A DNA stretch of 64,000 nt from contig CANJBX010000007.1 of assembly GCA_947472885.1 (NCBI GenBank), positions 1 through 64,000 of the forward strand, in the 5' to 3' direction. The notes beneath the pieces were generated by a model. It was not told the origin of the DNA. It did not search any database and saw nothing but the letters and a program-made list of their open reading frames with translations. Below, piece after piece: positions 46,185 to 55,444 of this stretch. Numbering within the stretch: the stretch's first letter is position 1; each line of letters begins with the position of its first letter. The translations under genes and the position numbers were made by a program. Origin of the DNA: Hyphomicrobiaceae bacterium (GTDB lineage: Bacteria; Pseudomonadota; Alphaproteobacteria; Rhizobiales; Xanthobacteraceae).

Positions 46185-46688
46185 ATGAACCGCACCCCGT
46201 CAGGCTTACGCTCGCATTCACAAAAGCCGGCGGGCACGCTCGTACCAGGTTTGGTGGCGTTGCTCGCTTCGCTTGCGGCGGCACAGGCACAGGACCGTGT
46301 GAAGCCCTATGCAGTTGTCCGCGAGGCTATCCCCTTGTCGCTCACCGGAAAGCCGGGCGATCCGGCACGCGGGCGCGCCATCGTCGCCAACCGGCAGGTC
46401 GGGCTTTGTCTTCTGTGCCACTCGGCAAGCATTATCCCGGAGGAGCAATTCCAAGGCGACCTCGCCCCGGACCTTGCGGGCGCCGGCTCGCGCTGGAAAA
46501 TCGGGGAATTGCGCCTGCGTATTGTCGATGCCGGCCGCTTCAATGCCAACACAATCATGCCGGCCTATTACAAGACCGGCGGACTGACACGGGTGGGTTC
46601 AAGCTTTGCCGGTAAACCGATATTGTCGGCAGAACAGATTGAAGACGTGGTCGCCTATCTCGCGACCCTGCGCGAAGTGAAGAAATGA
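46185..46688 (+). CDS. soxX: SoxX-type monoheme cytochrome c
   Basis: A 167-residue exported cytochrome. It has a signal peptide (cleavage near AQAQD, residue 36), one heme site CLLCH (75-79) and a Met ligand candidate Met125 in IMPAYYKTGG, the SoxX pattern. With SoxA it forms the SoxXA complex. The stop overlaps the next gene's ATG (ATGA), so translation is coupled to soxY. It follows iorB by 44 bp in the same direction. Confidence 0.92.
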   Translation: MNRTPSGLRSHSQKPAGTLVPGLVALLASLAAAQAQDRVKPYAVVREAIPLSLTGKPGDPARGRAIVANRQVGLCLLCHSASIIPEEQFQGDLAPDLAGAGSRWKIGELRLRIVDAGRFNANTIMPAYYKTGGLTRVGSSFAGKPILSAEQIEDVVAYLATLREVKK

Positions 46689-47152
46689 CGGACATCAACA
46701 CGACACGACGCGAATTGCTGATCGGGGCTGGCGCGAGCGGCGCTACGATGCTGTTCGCCGTTCGACCCGCCGGCGCGACACCAGAAGCGATGAAGACTGC
46801 GATCCGCAAGGTGATCGGCGAGGCAAAAGTCAGCACCGGCAGGATCAAGCTCGATATTCCCCCGCTGGTCGAGAACGGCAATACGGTCGCAATGTCGCTC
46901 ACGGTCGAAAGCCCGATGACGGCAAAGGATTATGTGAAGGGCGTCCATATCTTCAACGAGCGCAACCCGCAGCCGAACGTCGTGACGTTCCATCTCGGCC
47001 CGCGCGCTGGCAAGGCTGACATCTCCGCGCGTATCCGCCTCTCCGACTCGCAAAACGTGATCGGCATTGCGGAAATGAGCGACGGCTCGTTCTGGTCGCA
47101 TGAGATCAGCGTAATCGTGACACTGGCCGCCTGTCTGGAAGGCACCAACTGA
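46685..47152 (+). CDS. soxY: SoxY-like carrier with altered C-terminal arm
   Basis: A 155-residue SoxY-like protein with a Tat signal (TTRRELLIGAG). The fold segments (LVENGNTVAMSLTVESPMTA, RNPQPNVVTFHLGP) match SoxY closely. However, the last residues are TLAACLEGTN (Cys150), not the GGCGG arm that normally carries sulfur. The cysteine stays in place but its flexible glycines are lost, and five residues follow it. The gene overlaps both neighbours (ATGA with soxX, 1 bp with soxZ). Confidence 0.88.
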   Translation: MTDINTTRRELLIGAGASGATMLFAVRPAGATPEAMKTAIRKVIGEAKVSTGRIKLDIPPLVENGNTVAMSLTVESPMTAKDYVKGVHIFNERNPQPNVVTFHLGPRAGKADISARIRLSDSQNVIGIAEMSDGSFWSHEISVIVTLAACLEGTN

Positions 47153-47472
47153 TGGCCCGCGTCCTCATCAACGTTCCTGCTACGGCGAAGCGCGGCAGCG
47201 TCATCCAGATCAAGACGCTGATCTCGCATGTCATGGAGCCGGGATTCCGCCCCGGTCCCGACGGCAAGATCATTCCGCGCGACATCATTACCCTGATGAC
47301 GTGCAAATATAATGGCGAGGAAGTTTTCCGCGCTGACATGTTCCCGGCCGTCGCCGCCAATCCGTTCGTTACGTTCCACACCATCGCGACGGAAAGCGGA
47401 AAGCTGGAATTCGCATGGACCGGCGACAATGGTTTCACCGAAACCGCTTCGGCAAACATCACCGTCGAATGA
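47152..47472 (+). CDS. soxZ: SoxZ-like carrier partner
   Basis: A 106-residue SoxZ homologue (LISHVMEPGFRPG, IIPRDIITLMTCKYNGEEVF), close to that at 1445-1768. It is expected to pair with the SoxY-like protein upstream and be exported with it. The ATG overlaps the soxY stop by one base (TGATG), showing tight coupling. Confidence 0.93.
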   Translation: MARVLINVPATAKRGSVIQIKTLISHVMEPGFRPGPDGKIIPRDIITLMTCKYNGEEVFRADMFPAVAANPFVTFHTIATESGKLEFAWTGDNGFTETASANITVE

Positions 47473-47482
47473 GCATGGCCGA

Positions 47483-48301
47483 ATGACCGCGGCCCGGCGT
47501 ATCTTTCACATCCTGCATGCCGCCTCCCTGCCTGCCTGCGCGGCAGCGATCTGCATTCTCTCGCTTGCCGCAGCGCCGTTGCGTGCCGGCGACATCCCGC
47601 TGAACCAGCGGCAATCCGGCTACGACACCATGGGCCGCGACACCCGCGCCATGCAGGACGACGACACCGCCAATCCGGCGACCCTGTGGCTGCTCGACGG
47701 CGAAGCACTGTGGAGCAAAAAGGAAGGTGCAGCGGGCAAGGCCTGCGCCGATTGCCACACCGACGCGGCAACTTCCATGAAAGGCGTCGCGGCGCGCTAT
47801 CCGGCGTTCAATACGAAACAGAACAAGCCGCTCGACATCGAAGGTCGCATCAACAATTGCCGCACCGAGCACCAGCAGGCGCAGCCGTTGCCGTTCGAAA
47901 ACAAGGACCTACTGGCGCTGACGGCCTATGTCGCACGGCAGTCGCGCGGCATGGCAATCGCGCCGCCACCGGAGAACATGCAGCCTGTGGTCGATCAAGG
48001 CCGCGCCATCTTCGAGAAGCGGCAAGGCCAGCTCAATCTTTCCTGCGCGCAGTGCCATGACGACAACTGGGGCCGCAAGCTCGCAGGCAGCGCCATTCCG
48101 CAGGGCCATCCGAACGGCTATCCGCTTTACCGGCTGGAGTGGCAATCGGTCGGCTCGCTGCAACGGCGGCTGCGCAACTGTCTCATCGGCATGCGCGCGG
48201 AGGGTTATGCGCTTGGTTCGCCGGAATATGTCGCGCTGGAAGCATTCCTGATGTGGCGCGCACGCGGCATGAAAATGGAATCGCCGGCGGTCCGGCCGTA
48301 A
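47483..48301 (+). CDS. soxA: SoxA-type diheme cytochrome c
   Basis: A 272-residue exported cytochrome (signal to about residue 35). Two heme sites: CADCH (88-92) and CAQCH (188-192). Cys126 (NNCRTEH) is a candidate heme ligand, and Cys233 (RRLRNCLIGMRAE) the persulfide-forming active-site cysteine, with the C-terminal YALGSPEYVALEAFLMWRAR typical of SoxA. It starts 10 bp after soxZ. It completes the ior-soxXYZA unit; no soxB or soxCD follows, as the next gene is anmK on the other strand. Confidence 0.93.
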   Translation: MTAARRIFHILHAASLPACAAAICILSLAAAPLRAGDIPLNQRQSGYDTMGRDTRAMQDDDTANPATLWLLDGEALWSKKEGAAGKACADCHTDAATSMKGVAARYPAFNTKQNKPLDIEGRINNCRTEHQQAQPLPFENKDLLALTAYVARQSRGMAIAPPPENMQPVVDQGRAIFEKRQGQLNLSCAQCHDDNWGRKLAGSAIPQGHPNGYPLYRLEWQSVGSLQRRLRNCLIGMRAEGYALGSPEYVALEAFLMWRARGMKMESPAVRP

Positions 48302-48302
48302 C

Positions 48303-49448
48303 TCACGCAGAAACAGCGCGCGTCTTGTCCTGAAGTCCCGACTTCGCCAGCTGCCCGCCCGCCATCGCCTGCTTCACGCCCGTCGTCGTCGGGAACGTGA
48401 TCGGTAAACCGTCAAGCGTGCGAACCGCGAGATAGGCGAAAGCCTGCGCCTCAAGCGCGTCGGCAGACCAGCCGACCGCATCGGCGGTTTCAACCATCGC
48501 CGGGGCGAGCTTCGCAGCGAGAAAATTCACCAATGTCTTGTTGCGCGCGCCGCCACCGGCGACGATCCAGCGCGCCGGCGGACGCGGGAGGTGCCGCACC
48601 ACGCGCGCGACGGACGCGGCAGTGAGCATCGCCAGGGTCGCGCAACCGTCCGTCACCGACATTTCCGGCAATGACAGGCTGGCGTGCGCGAAGGCATTGC
48701 GGTCGAGTGATTTCGGCGGCGGCTGGTCGAAAAACTTGTCCTGCAGCACACGCGCAACGAAGACCTCGTTGACCGTGCCACGCGCGGCCATCGCGCCGCC
48801 GTCATCGAATGCCTGTCCCGTGCGGGCACGCAGGAAGTCGTCAATCAGCGCATTGCCCGGTCCGGTGTCGCAGGCGATTGGCGGATGCTCACCATCGCAA
48901 TAGGTGACGTTGGCAACGCCCCCGACGTTGAGTACCGCGACCGGCTGCGGGCCTTTCAGCGCCGTCACCAGCGCGCAATGATAGATCGGCACCAGCGGCG
49001 CGCCCTGCCCGCCGCTGGCGACATCGTCGCCACGGAAATCAAACGCGACCGGCAGGCCAAGGCGCTGCGCCAGCGCATCCGCATCGCCGATCTGCACCGT
49101 GAGTTTCATCTGCGGCCGGTGCAGCACGGTCTGGCCATGGAAGCCAACGACGGCGATGCCGGCACGGTCGATATTGTTGCCAGCAAGGAATTTCTCGATT
49201 GTCTCGGCGTGCGTGCGCGTCACCAGCGCTTCGGCTTCGGCCAGAATGCCCGGCCGCGCGGTACGGCCCGTCAGCGCCACCGCCTCCTGCAACGCCTGCC
49301 GCAGCACGGCGCGTTCCGTATCGCTGTAGGCGCGATAGCCCGATGGGCCGAACGCCGAAATATGATGGCCATCGGTCTCGATCAGGGCGACATCGACGCC
49401 ATCGAGCGACGTGCCGCTCATCATGCCGATTGCCTTGACCCGTGCCAT
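48303..49448 (-). CDS. anmK: Anhydro-N-acetylmuramic acid kinase
   Basis: A 381-residue sugar kinase that phosphorylates 1,6-anhydro-MurNAc from cell-wall recycling. Characteristic motifs: GMMSGTSLDGVDVALIE (7-23), GFHGQTVLHRP, ACDTGPGNALIDDF and IVAGGGARNKTLV. Its stop lies 2 bp from the end of soxA on the other strand; no functional tie to sox is implied. Confidence 0.95.
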   Translation of the reverse strand: MARVKAIGMMSGTSLDGVDVALIETDGHHISAFGPSGYRAYSDTERAVLRQALQEAVALTGRTARPGILAEAEALVTRTHAETIEKFLAGNNIDRAGIAVVGFHGQTVLHRPQMKLTVQIGDADALAQRLGLPVAFDFRGDDVASGGQGAPLVPIYHCALVTALKGPQPVAVLNVGGVANVTYCDGEHPPIACDTGPGNALIDDFLRARTGQAFDDGGAMAARGTVNEVFVARVLQDKFFDQPPPKSLDRNAFAHASLSLPEMSVTDGCATLAMLTAASVARVVRHLPRPPARWIVAGGGARNKTLVNFLAAKLAPAMVETADAVGWSADALEAQAFAYLAVRTLDGLPITFPTTTGVKQAMAGGQLAKSGLQDKTRAVSA

Positions 49449-49609
49449 TCCAGCCCCCGCCGATCCGCCGCCCGGAGGCGTAGCAAATCACCCTTTCTCT
49501 TTAGTTGAGAGTGGGTTTGGACGCAAAAAAGGCATGCTATCTTGCTGAACGGCCCTTGTTGAATCCCGCGCCGGACCTGATACACCCACCCCCGGCGAGA
49601 GTATTGGAC

Positions 49610-50869
49610 ATGAGCAAATATAAATCGGCCTTCCTGCGCGTTCTTGACGAACGCGGGTTCATTAACCAGATCTCGGAACCCGAGGCGCTGGACGAACTTG
49701 CTAATAATTCATGCATTACCGCCTATATCGGTTTTGACTGCACGGCGGCCTCGCTGCACGTCGGCTCGCTCCTGCCGATCATGATGCTGCACTGGATGCA
49801 GCAGACCGGACACCGGCCGATTGCCCTGATGGGCGGCGGCACCACCCGCGTCGGCGACCCTTCCGGCAAGGACGAGAGCCGCAGGATCCTGACCGAGGAC
49901 GACATCAATTCGAACCTCAGGGGCATCCGCGCAATCTTCTCGAAGTTCCTGACCTTTGACGGCGGCACCGCCGGCAAGGACGCCATCATGGCGAACAACG
50001 CCGACTGGCTGAACAGCCTCAACTACATCGATTTCCTGCGCGATGTCGGCAAGCACTTCTCGGTCAATCGCATGCTGTCGATGGACAGCGTCAAGATGCG
50101 CATCGACCGCCAGCAGGAACTGTCGTTCCTCGAATTCAACTACATGATCCTGCAGGCTTACGACTTCGTCGAACTCAACAAGCGCACCGGCTGCGTGTTG
50201 CAGATGGGCGGCTCGGATCAGTGGGGCAATATCGTCAGCGGCATTGATCTCGGCCGCCGCATGAATGGCGCACAACTGTTTGCGCTGACCTCTCCCCTCA
50301 TCACGACGTCTTCGGGCGCCAAGATGGGCAAGACCGCCGCCGGCGCGGTGTGGCTCGACGCCACCATGGTCAGTCCCTATGAATACTGGCAGTTCTGGCG
50401 CAACACCGAGGACGGCGACGTCGAACGCTTCCTCAAGTATTTCACCGTGATGCCGCTCGCCGAGATCGCGCGGCTTGCTGCGCTGAAGGGTCAGGAAATC
50501 AACGAGGCCAAGAAGATTCTCGCGACCGAAGCGACAGCCCTGGTGCACGGCCGCGAGGCCGCACAGCAGGCCGAAGAAACCGCGCGCAAGACCTTCGAGG
50601 AAGGCGCGCTGGCCGAGCAGCTCCCGACCGCCGAGTTCCCGCGCGACAACCTCGAAGTCGGCTACGGCGTGCTGGCGGCGGCGGTCAAAGCCGGGTTCGC
50701 ATTCTCGACCGGCGAAGCGCGCCGTCACATCCAGGGCGGCGGCCTCAAGGTCAACGATACGACCGTGACCGACGAGAAGATGAAACTGACCCTGAGCGAC
50801 CTCACGCCCGAAGGCGTCATCAAGCTCTCGCTTGGCCGCAAGCGTCACGTCCTGATGAAGCCGGTCTGA
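49610..50869 (+). CDS. tyrS: Tyrosyl-tRNA synthetase
   Basis: A 419-residue class I synthetase that charges tRNA-Tyr. The HIGH-type motif is [10 protein letters not shown], the KMSKS-type loop is [12 protein letters not shown], and tyrosine-specific [12 protein letters not shown] is present. A C-terminal S4 RNA-binding domain ([18 protein letters not shown]) completes it. The ATG at 49610 is used since family homology begins at MSKYKSAF. It is divergent from anmK and convergent with the AsmA-like gene, whose stop is adjacent. Confidence 0.95.
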   Translation: MSKYKSAFLRVLDERGFINQISEPEALDELANNSCITAYIGFDCTAASLHVGSLLPIMMLHWMQQTGHRPIALMGGGTTRVGDPSGKDESRRILTEDDINSNLRGIRAIFSKFLTFDGGTAGKDAIMANNADWLNSLNYIDFLRDVGKHFSVNRMLSMDSVKMRIDRQQELSFLEFNYMILQAYDFVELNKRTGCVLQMGGSDQWGNIVSGIDLGRRMNGAQLFALTSPLITTSSGAKMGKTAAGAVWLDATMVSPYEYWQFWRNTEDGDVERFLKYFTVMPLAEIARLAALKGQEINEAKKILATEATALVHGREAAQQAEETARKTFEEGALAEQLPTAEFPRDNLEVGYGVLAAAVKAGFAFSTGEARRHIQGGGLKVNDTTVTDEKMKLTLSDLTPEGVIKLSLGRKRHVLMKPV

Positions 50870-53800
50870 TTAACGCGCGGGATCGTTGCGCGGGCTGGCG
50901 CCCGGCTCGCGTTGCGGTGGCCGCGGGTCAAGCCTGCGCTGCTCATAGGTGCGCTGGTCAGCCGCCATCGGCTCGCCCTGGTTGCCCTGAAACTCGAAGA
51001 ACTTGCGGAACAGGCCCGGCGCCACCGCCGAAATCGGATTGACGCGCAGCACCGAGCGGCCCGGCGGACCGACAACTTCATACGTGATGCCCAGCAGCCC
51101 TTCCTTGTCGCCGCCGAGGAACAGGCCGACGATGGGAATCTGGCCGAACGCATTGTTGAGGCCGTAAAGCGGAATGAACGTGCCGCGCATACGTACATCG
51201 TTCGCCGCGTAGTCGATCTGCCCTTCCATGGTCGCGCCGACAATCGGCCCGCGCACCACACCGTCACGCAGCGCGAGCTTGCCGGGCGTACGCGTGAATT
51301 CCACCCGCATGCGGCTGAACTCGACACCATTCGGCGCGCCGCCCGGCGCACCGGACACCAAGCGGTCGAGCGCCGCTTCACCACGGATCGAGAAGTTCGC
51401 GATGTTGAGGACGCCTTCCTGCGGCGCCTGGTCCATCGTCGGCGGGTCCATGGCAACCCACATCTGGCCACCGACCATTTTCGGATAAGTATCAGTGAAG
51501 CGGAACAGCGCACCGGCGTCATTGGTCTCGATGTAGACGACTTGCTTGCCGCCCTGCCTGCCGCGCAAATCGCTGAGGATCGGCGTATCGACGCCAATCT
51601 TGCCGTTGAGCGAAAGATTGCGGATCACACCCCCGCGGCGCAGCACCTTGAGATCGACACCGCGGATTGCTTCACCGTTGAAGCCGACCACCGCGCCAAG
51701 CTTGATATCGAGATCGAGGTCGGCGAGCCCCTTCGATTTCGGATCGCGCGCCGGACCCCCGACGGAAGCTTTCACGAAGCCGCGGCCATCGAGCACTTCG
51801 CCGCGCAGCGCCACCTTGATCAAACCATCGGGCGCGCGGTCTGCACGCAGCGAAGCCTTGTCGCCTTCGGACAAATTGAAGGACGGCAGGTTCGCGGAAA
51901 CAAGGTCGCCATTGGCATCGACCTCGACGGTTCCCTTGACCTGCGTGCCGCTGCCTTCGACCGTGATGTCTTCGAGGCGCGTGGATTTGGGGCGGCCGAC
52001 ATAGGTGAAGACCGCGCGTGTCGCCTTGCCCGCGGGCTTTACCCAGCCCGGCATCAGGTTTTCGATCTTCGCCTGCGTGAGATCGGCATCGACCGAGAAG
52101 CGGCTGTCCTGATCCGCGCCGCTGGCGACCTTACCCACGAGGCGCACCGTAATGGGGCCAGTCACGCCATTGAGATCGTAGCCGAGCCTCGTGCGCGCGG
52201 CGTCATCGAGCGTCGCCTGCAGCCGGAACTGCGCGTCGGCGTCGTCACGCTGCTTGCGATAATCGACGGTCGCGGGCGTGCCGCCGATGCGGACGTCGCC
52301 CCTGACCTGATAGCCCTGGTTGTTGGCCGTGATGCGCAACGTCTGCGCTTCGACCTTTTGCGACATCACGAACTTGTCGACGGCGAAGTTCGTCACGTCC
52401 GTGGTGATGTTGTAGGTGGTGACACCGCGCGGTGCGTCGGGATCGAGCGTGAACGCCAGTTGCGCCTGTGCGGTGACAGTGCCGCGGCTGGTCGCGGGAT
52501 CGAGCGGCGTGCCGGAGAATTCACGCAGGCGCTCACTCGCCAGTAATTCGGCAGCCGCAGGCACAGGTCCATCGACACGCAGGCGCACACGGGCCGGCGG
52601 CTTCTTGATCCAGGTATCCGGTACTTCAAACAGCCCGTCGGTAATGGTCAGCTTGCGGCCCGAGGGCATTTCGACCGTGCCGCGGCCCAGCGCCACGGTC
52701 GCCGTGCGGCCGGTGATGCGCGTGACGAAATCGGCGTCGCGAATAGCGGGCAAGCCATCGAGCGCCGTAACCGTGCCGCCGCTGGTGACAACTTCAATCG
52801 AAAGGCCATCTTCCGGCGTCGGCGGTCCGCCCATCTGAAGCGTCGGCAGCGGCGCATTCACGGCAAGCTCGACGCGGTCGATGTTGCCCGCCACGAAATG
52901 CTGCTGGACCCATTCGCGCACGGGCGGATTGACGAGCGCGGGCCACAACAGCTTGAACGCCGTAACCGACATGTTCTGCGCTGCAAGCCCGATGGCGAGC
53001 CGCGGGTCGTCGCCGGAGAAGTCGAGGTTGCCGGACAGCGCAAGGCCAATGTTCTTGCCGGCGATGTCGCCATGCTCGAAGTCGATGCGTTGGCGCGCCG
53101 GATCCCACTTGCCGCGAATAGCGATGCGGTTGAGCGTGATGTGGTCGTCGACCGCCACATCCGGCGGCGCGATCACGATGGACCCGCCCGAAAGCGCGAG
53201 CGGCCATATACCGCCCTGCTCGCGTGGCGCCTGCGCATAGGCGGCGAGCGTGATGCGGGTCGAACCCGACACAATCTGGAACGGCAGCGTCAGGGTGCGC
53301 CGCGTGGGGTCCCACTCAAGCGTGGCCTCGGCACGGTCGATGGTGATGCGGCTCTTTTCATCGCCGTTTTCACCGATTACGCCGGGTCCAATGATGATCC
53401 GGCCACCCGCTGAGACTGGCGTGCCATCCTGCTGGATCTCGGCACGCACCGCGGCTGAAAACGGAATATCTGCGTCGAACTGCCCGTCACCGACGCGCAG
53501 GGCCAGCAGCACATCGCGCAGCGCGATCTTGCGCGCCTCGATGCTGATGCCACGCCTCCCCTCGCCCAGCGACTTGACGCCTGCAAGCAACAGCCACGGC
53601 CGTTCAATCTGTTCCGAACCAACCGTGAAGACAACTTCGCTGGCCTGCGGCCGCGTCAGACCCACGCTGATGTTCTCGAACACCGAGCGCTGGCCGTTGC
53701 GCTGGTCGTCGATGACGATGCGGCCGTTCTTCAAGCCGATTTCATTGAGATCGTAACCGTCGAGGCCAAGCGCGCTCAGGCTGTCGATCCATGCCAGCAG

Positions 53801-54577
53801 CGCAGCAAAATTCTTCGGCGCTTCGCGAAGGAATGTCTTGGATACCGGATGCGACAACACGGCCGAGGAAGTCGCGGGGGTTGACGGCGTATCCTTCGCC
53901 GCAGCGGCGGCGGCTTCATTGGCGAGTAGCGTGAGCTGGCCATCGGTGCCGATGCGTACCGACACTTCCGCACCGACAAGACTCAGGCTTTCGGCGCGCG
54001 GCGAACCCGAGAAAAGACTTGCGTGGGAAAGCCCCACTTCGGCGCGCGGTGCACTGGCGACGATCTTGCCGTCGGGCTCACGCACCACAATGTCGCGGAT
54101 ACGGACTGCCGTGCGGCCTTTCTCGTCGCGTTCGAGAATGGTGCCGCCGATCTCGACCTTGTGGCGCGTTCCGAAGTTCTGCTCGATGGCCGAGGTGATC
54201 CATGGTGTCGCAATGTCGAGCGAAATCGGACCGGACGACAACCGCCACCATAGGACGCCAAAGCCGACGGCGCCGACAACGGCCAGACCGGCCAGCGCGA
54301 TAGCCGCTCTTCGCAGGTGTGGCCCCAGCACGCCCAGGCGGCGCAGATGCCGCAGGTGACGCAGCGCGTGCAGATAGGGAATGCTGTTGAGGGCAAGCAA
54401 GGCGCGCGAGAAAAAGCCGAAGTCGTAAGTCCGCCGGGATCGCTTGGGCGGCGTCACAGGCTCCTTGGCTGGCGCCGGCTTCTCTGCCTGCCCGTTATGC
54501 GCGCGCTTGTGCTCATCGAGGCTCTGTTCGAGCCCGCGCAGCGCGGCCAGCATCGGATTGGCGTCGTTGGCTGCCAT
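50870..54577 (-). CDS. Giant AsmA/YhdP-like protein (DUF3971 type)
   Basis: A 1235-residue envelope protein with one N-terminal membrane helix (about residues 85-110), then a long run of beta-rich repeats and a C-terminal AsmA-like region (VRMRGTFIPLYGLNNAFGQI, IPIVGLFLGGDKEGLLGITY). YhdP/AsmA-type proteins form hydrophobic grooves thought to carry phospholipids to the outer membrane. The N-terminal 80 residues are cytoplasmic, rich in Pro and Lys. It stands alone, with the peroxiredoxin divergent from it. Confidence 0.87.
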   Translation of the reverse strand: MAANDANPMLAALRGLEQSLDEHKRAHNGQAEKPAPAKEPVTPPKRSRRTYDFGFFSRALLALNSIPYLHALRHLRHLRRLGVLGPHLRRAAIALAGLAVVGAVGFGVLWWRLSSGPISLDIATPWITSAIEQNFGTRHKVEIGGTILERDEKGRTAVRIRDIVVREPDGKIVASAPRAEVGLSHASLFSGSPRAESLSLVGAEVSVRIGTDGQLTLLANEAAAAAAKDTPSTPATSSAVLSHPVSKTFLREAPKNFAALLAWIDSLSALGLDGYDLNEIGLKNGRIVIDDQRNGQRSVFENISVGLTRPQASEVVFTVGSEQIERPWLLLAGVKSLGEGRRGISIEARKIALRDVLLALRVGDGQFDADIPFSAAVRAEIQQDGTPVSAGGRIIIGPGVIGENGDEKSRITIDRAEATLEWDPTRRTLTLPFQIVSGSTRITLAAYAQAPREQGGIWPLALSGGSIVIAPPDVAVDDHITLNRIAIRGKWDPARQRIDFEHGDIAGKNIGLALSGNLDFSGDDPRLAIGLAAQNMSVTAFKLLWPALVNPPVREWVQQHFVAGNIDRVELAVNAPLPTLQMGGPPTPEDGLSIEVVTSGGTVTALDGLPAIRDADFVTRITGRTATVALGRGTVEMPSGRKLTITDGLFEVPDTWIKKPPARVRLRVDGPVPAAAELLASERLREFSGTPLDPATSRGTVTAQAQLAFTLDPDAPRGVTTYNITTDVTNFAVDKFVMSQKVEAQTLRITANNQGYQVRGDVRIGGTPATVDYRKQRDDADAQFRLQATLDDAARTRLGYDLNGVTGPITVRLVGKVASGADQDSRFSVDADLTQAKIENLMPGWVKPAGKATRAVFTYVGRPKSTRLEDITVEGSGTQVKGTVEVDANGDLVSANLPSFNLSEGDKASLRADRAPDGLIKVALRGEVLDGRGFVKASVGGPARDPKSKGLADLDLDIKLGAVVGFNGEAIRGVDLKVLRRGGVIRNLSLNGKIGVDTPILSDLRGRQGGKQVVYIETNDAGALFRFTDTYPKMVGGQMWVAMDPPTMDQAPQEGVLNIANFSIRGEAALDRLVSGAPGGAPNGVEFSRMRVEFTRTPGKLALRDGVVRGPIVGATMEGQIDYAANDVRMRGTFIPLYGLNNAFGQIPIVGLFLGGDKEGLLGITYEVVGPPGRSVLRVNPISAVAPGLFRKFFEFQGNQGEPMAADQRTYEQRRLDPRPPQREPGASPRNDPAR

Positions 54578-54809
54578 TACGGCCGGACGTCCCCTTTACG
54601 CCAATCCGCTGGCGCGTAACGACATGTGCGCCACTTGCGATGTCCCGAAAGCAAAGACTTGTTGAGACTGGTGCACCGGCCGGATTCTACGCGCAAAAGC
54701 CCTACGTAACCGCAAACACAAATCTTCGGCCTCGCACATGCCTTCCCGGCTTGAGCATGTCGCCCCAAACCACCAGAATGACCGCGCGAAAACGACGAAA
54801 GGAAGGCAT

Positions 54810-55295
54810 ATGCCTGCAAAACCGGCCCCTGACACCCTGACAGTGGGAGCCAAGGCTCCCGGCTTCAAACTCCCGGCCGACGATGGCGGTATGGTTTCAC
54901 TGGCTGATTTCAAAGGAAAGAAGCTGGCTATCTACTTTTATCCTCGGGCCGACACCCCCGGATGTACCAAAGAATCCATTGATTTCTCAAAGCATAAATC
55001 GGCCTTCTCCCGCGCCAATACGGCCATCCTCGGGGTGTCGGCGGACCCGGTCAAAGCCCAGAGTAAATTCAAGCAGAAACACGACCTCAATATCCCGCCC
55101 GGCTCCGACGAAACCACTGAAATGCTGGCGGCCTATGGGGCCTGGGGCGAGAAGTCACTGTATGGGCGGAAGTTCATGGGGGTGATCCGTTCCACCGTCC
55201 TGATCGGAGAAGACGGTCGAATCGCACAGGTCTGGCCAAAGGTGAAGGTCGAAGGCCATGCCGAGGAAGTGCTGGCAGCGGCCAAGGCACTCTAA
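54810..55295 (+). CDS. bcp: Bcp-type thioredoxin-dependent peroxiredoxin
   Basis: A 161-residue peroxiredoxin that reduces hydroperoxides. Peroxidatic Cys52 is in the TPGCTKES motif; there is no second cysteine, so it is of the 1-Cys kind and must use an outside thiol. Start at 54810 follows an AAGGAAG ribosome site. It is divergent from the AsmA-like gene. Confidence 0.93.
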   Translation: MPAKPAPDTLTVGAKAPGFKLPADDGGMVSLADFKGKKLAIYFYPRADTPGCTKESIDFSKHKSAFSRANTAILGVSADPVKAQSKFKQKHDLNIPPGSDETTEMLAAYGAWGEKSLYGRKFMGVIRSTVLIGEDGRIAQVWPKVKVEGHAEEVLAAAKAL

Positions 55296-55444
55296 CCGGA
55301 CGCCGTGAGTCCCGACCCGGCCGACACCGATTCCATTTCAAGAAATATTAACTACATCTGGCTCTAATCGAGGGCCTGAAAGTTGGCGCGCCAGACCGGC
55401 GGCCGATGCATTTGCATTGGCACATCGGCGGCGCGGGAGCGTCG

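Noticed and set aside
44260-46290. Long open frame (676 codons) on the minus strand opposite iorB
   Set aside because: It lies antisense to a well-supported gene. Its translation is rich in Arg, His and Asp with no motif, typical of a shadow frame in GC-rich DNA.
49709-50848. 379-codon minus-strand frame opposite tyrS
   Set aside because: Shadow of the synthetase gene.
50912-52546. 544-codon plus-strand frame opposite the AsmA-like gene
   Set aside because: Shadow frame; biased composition and no recognisable domain or signal.
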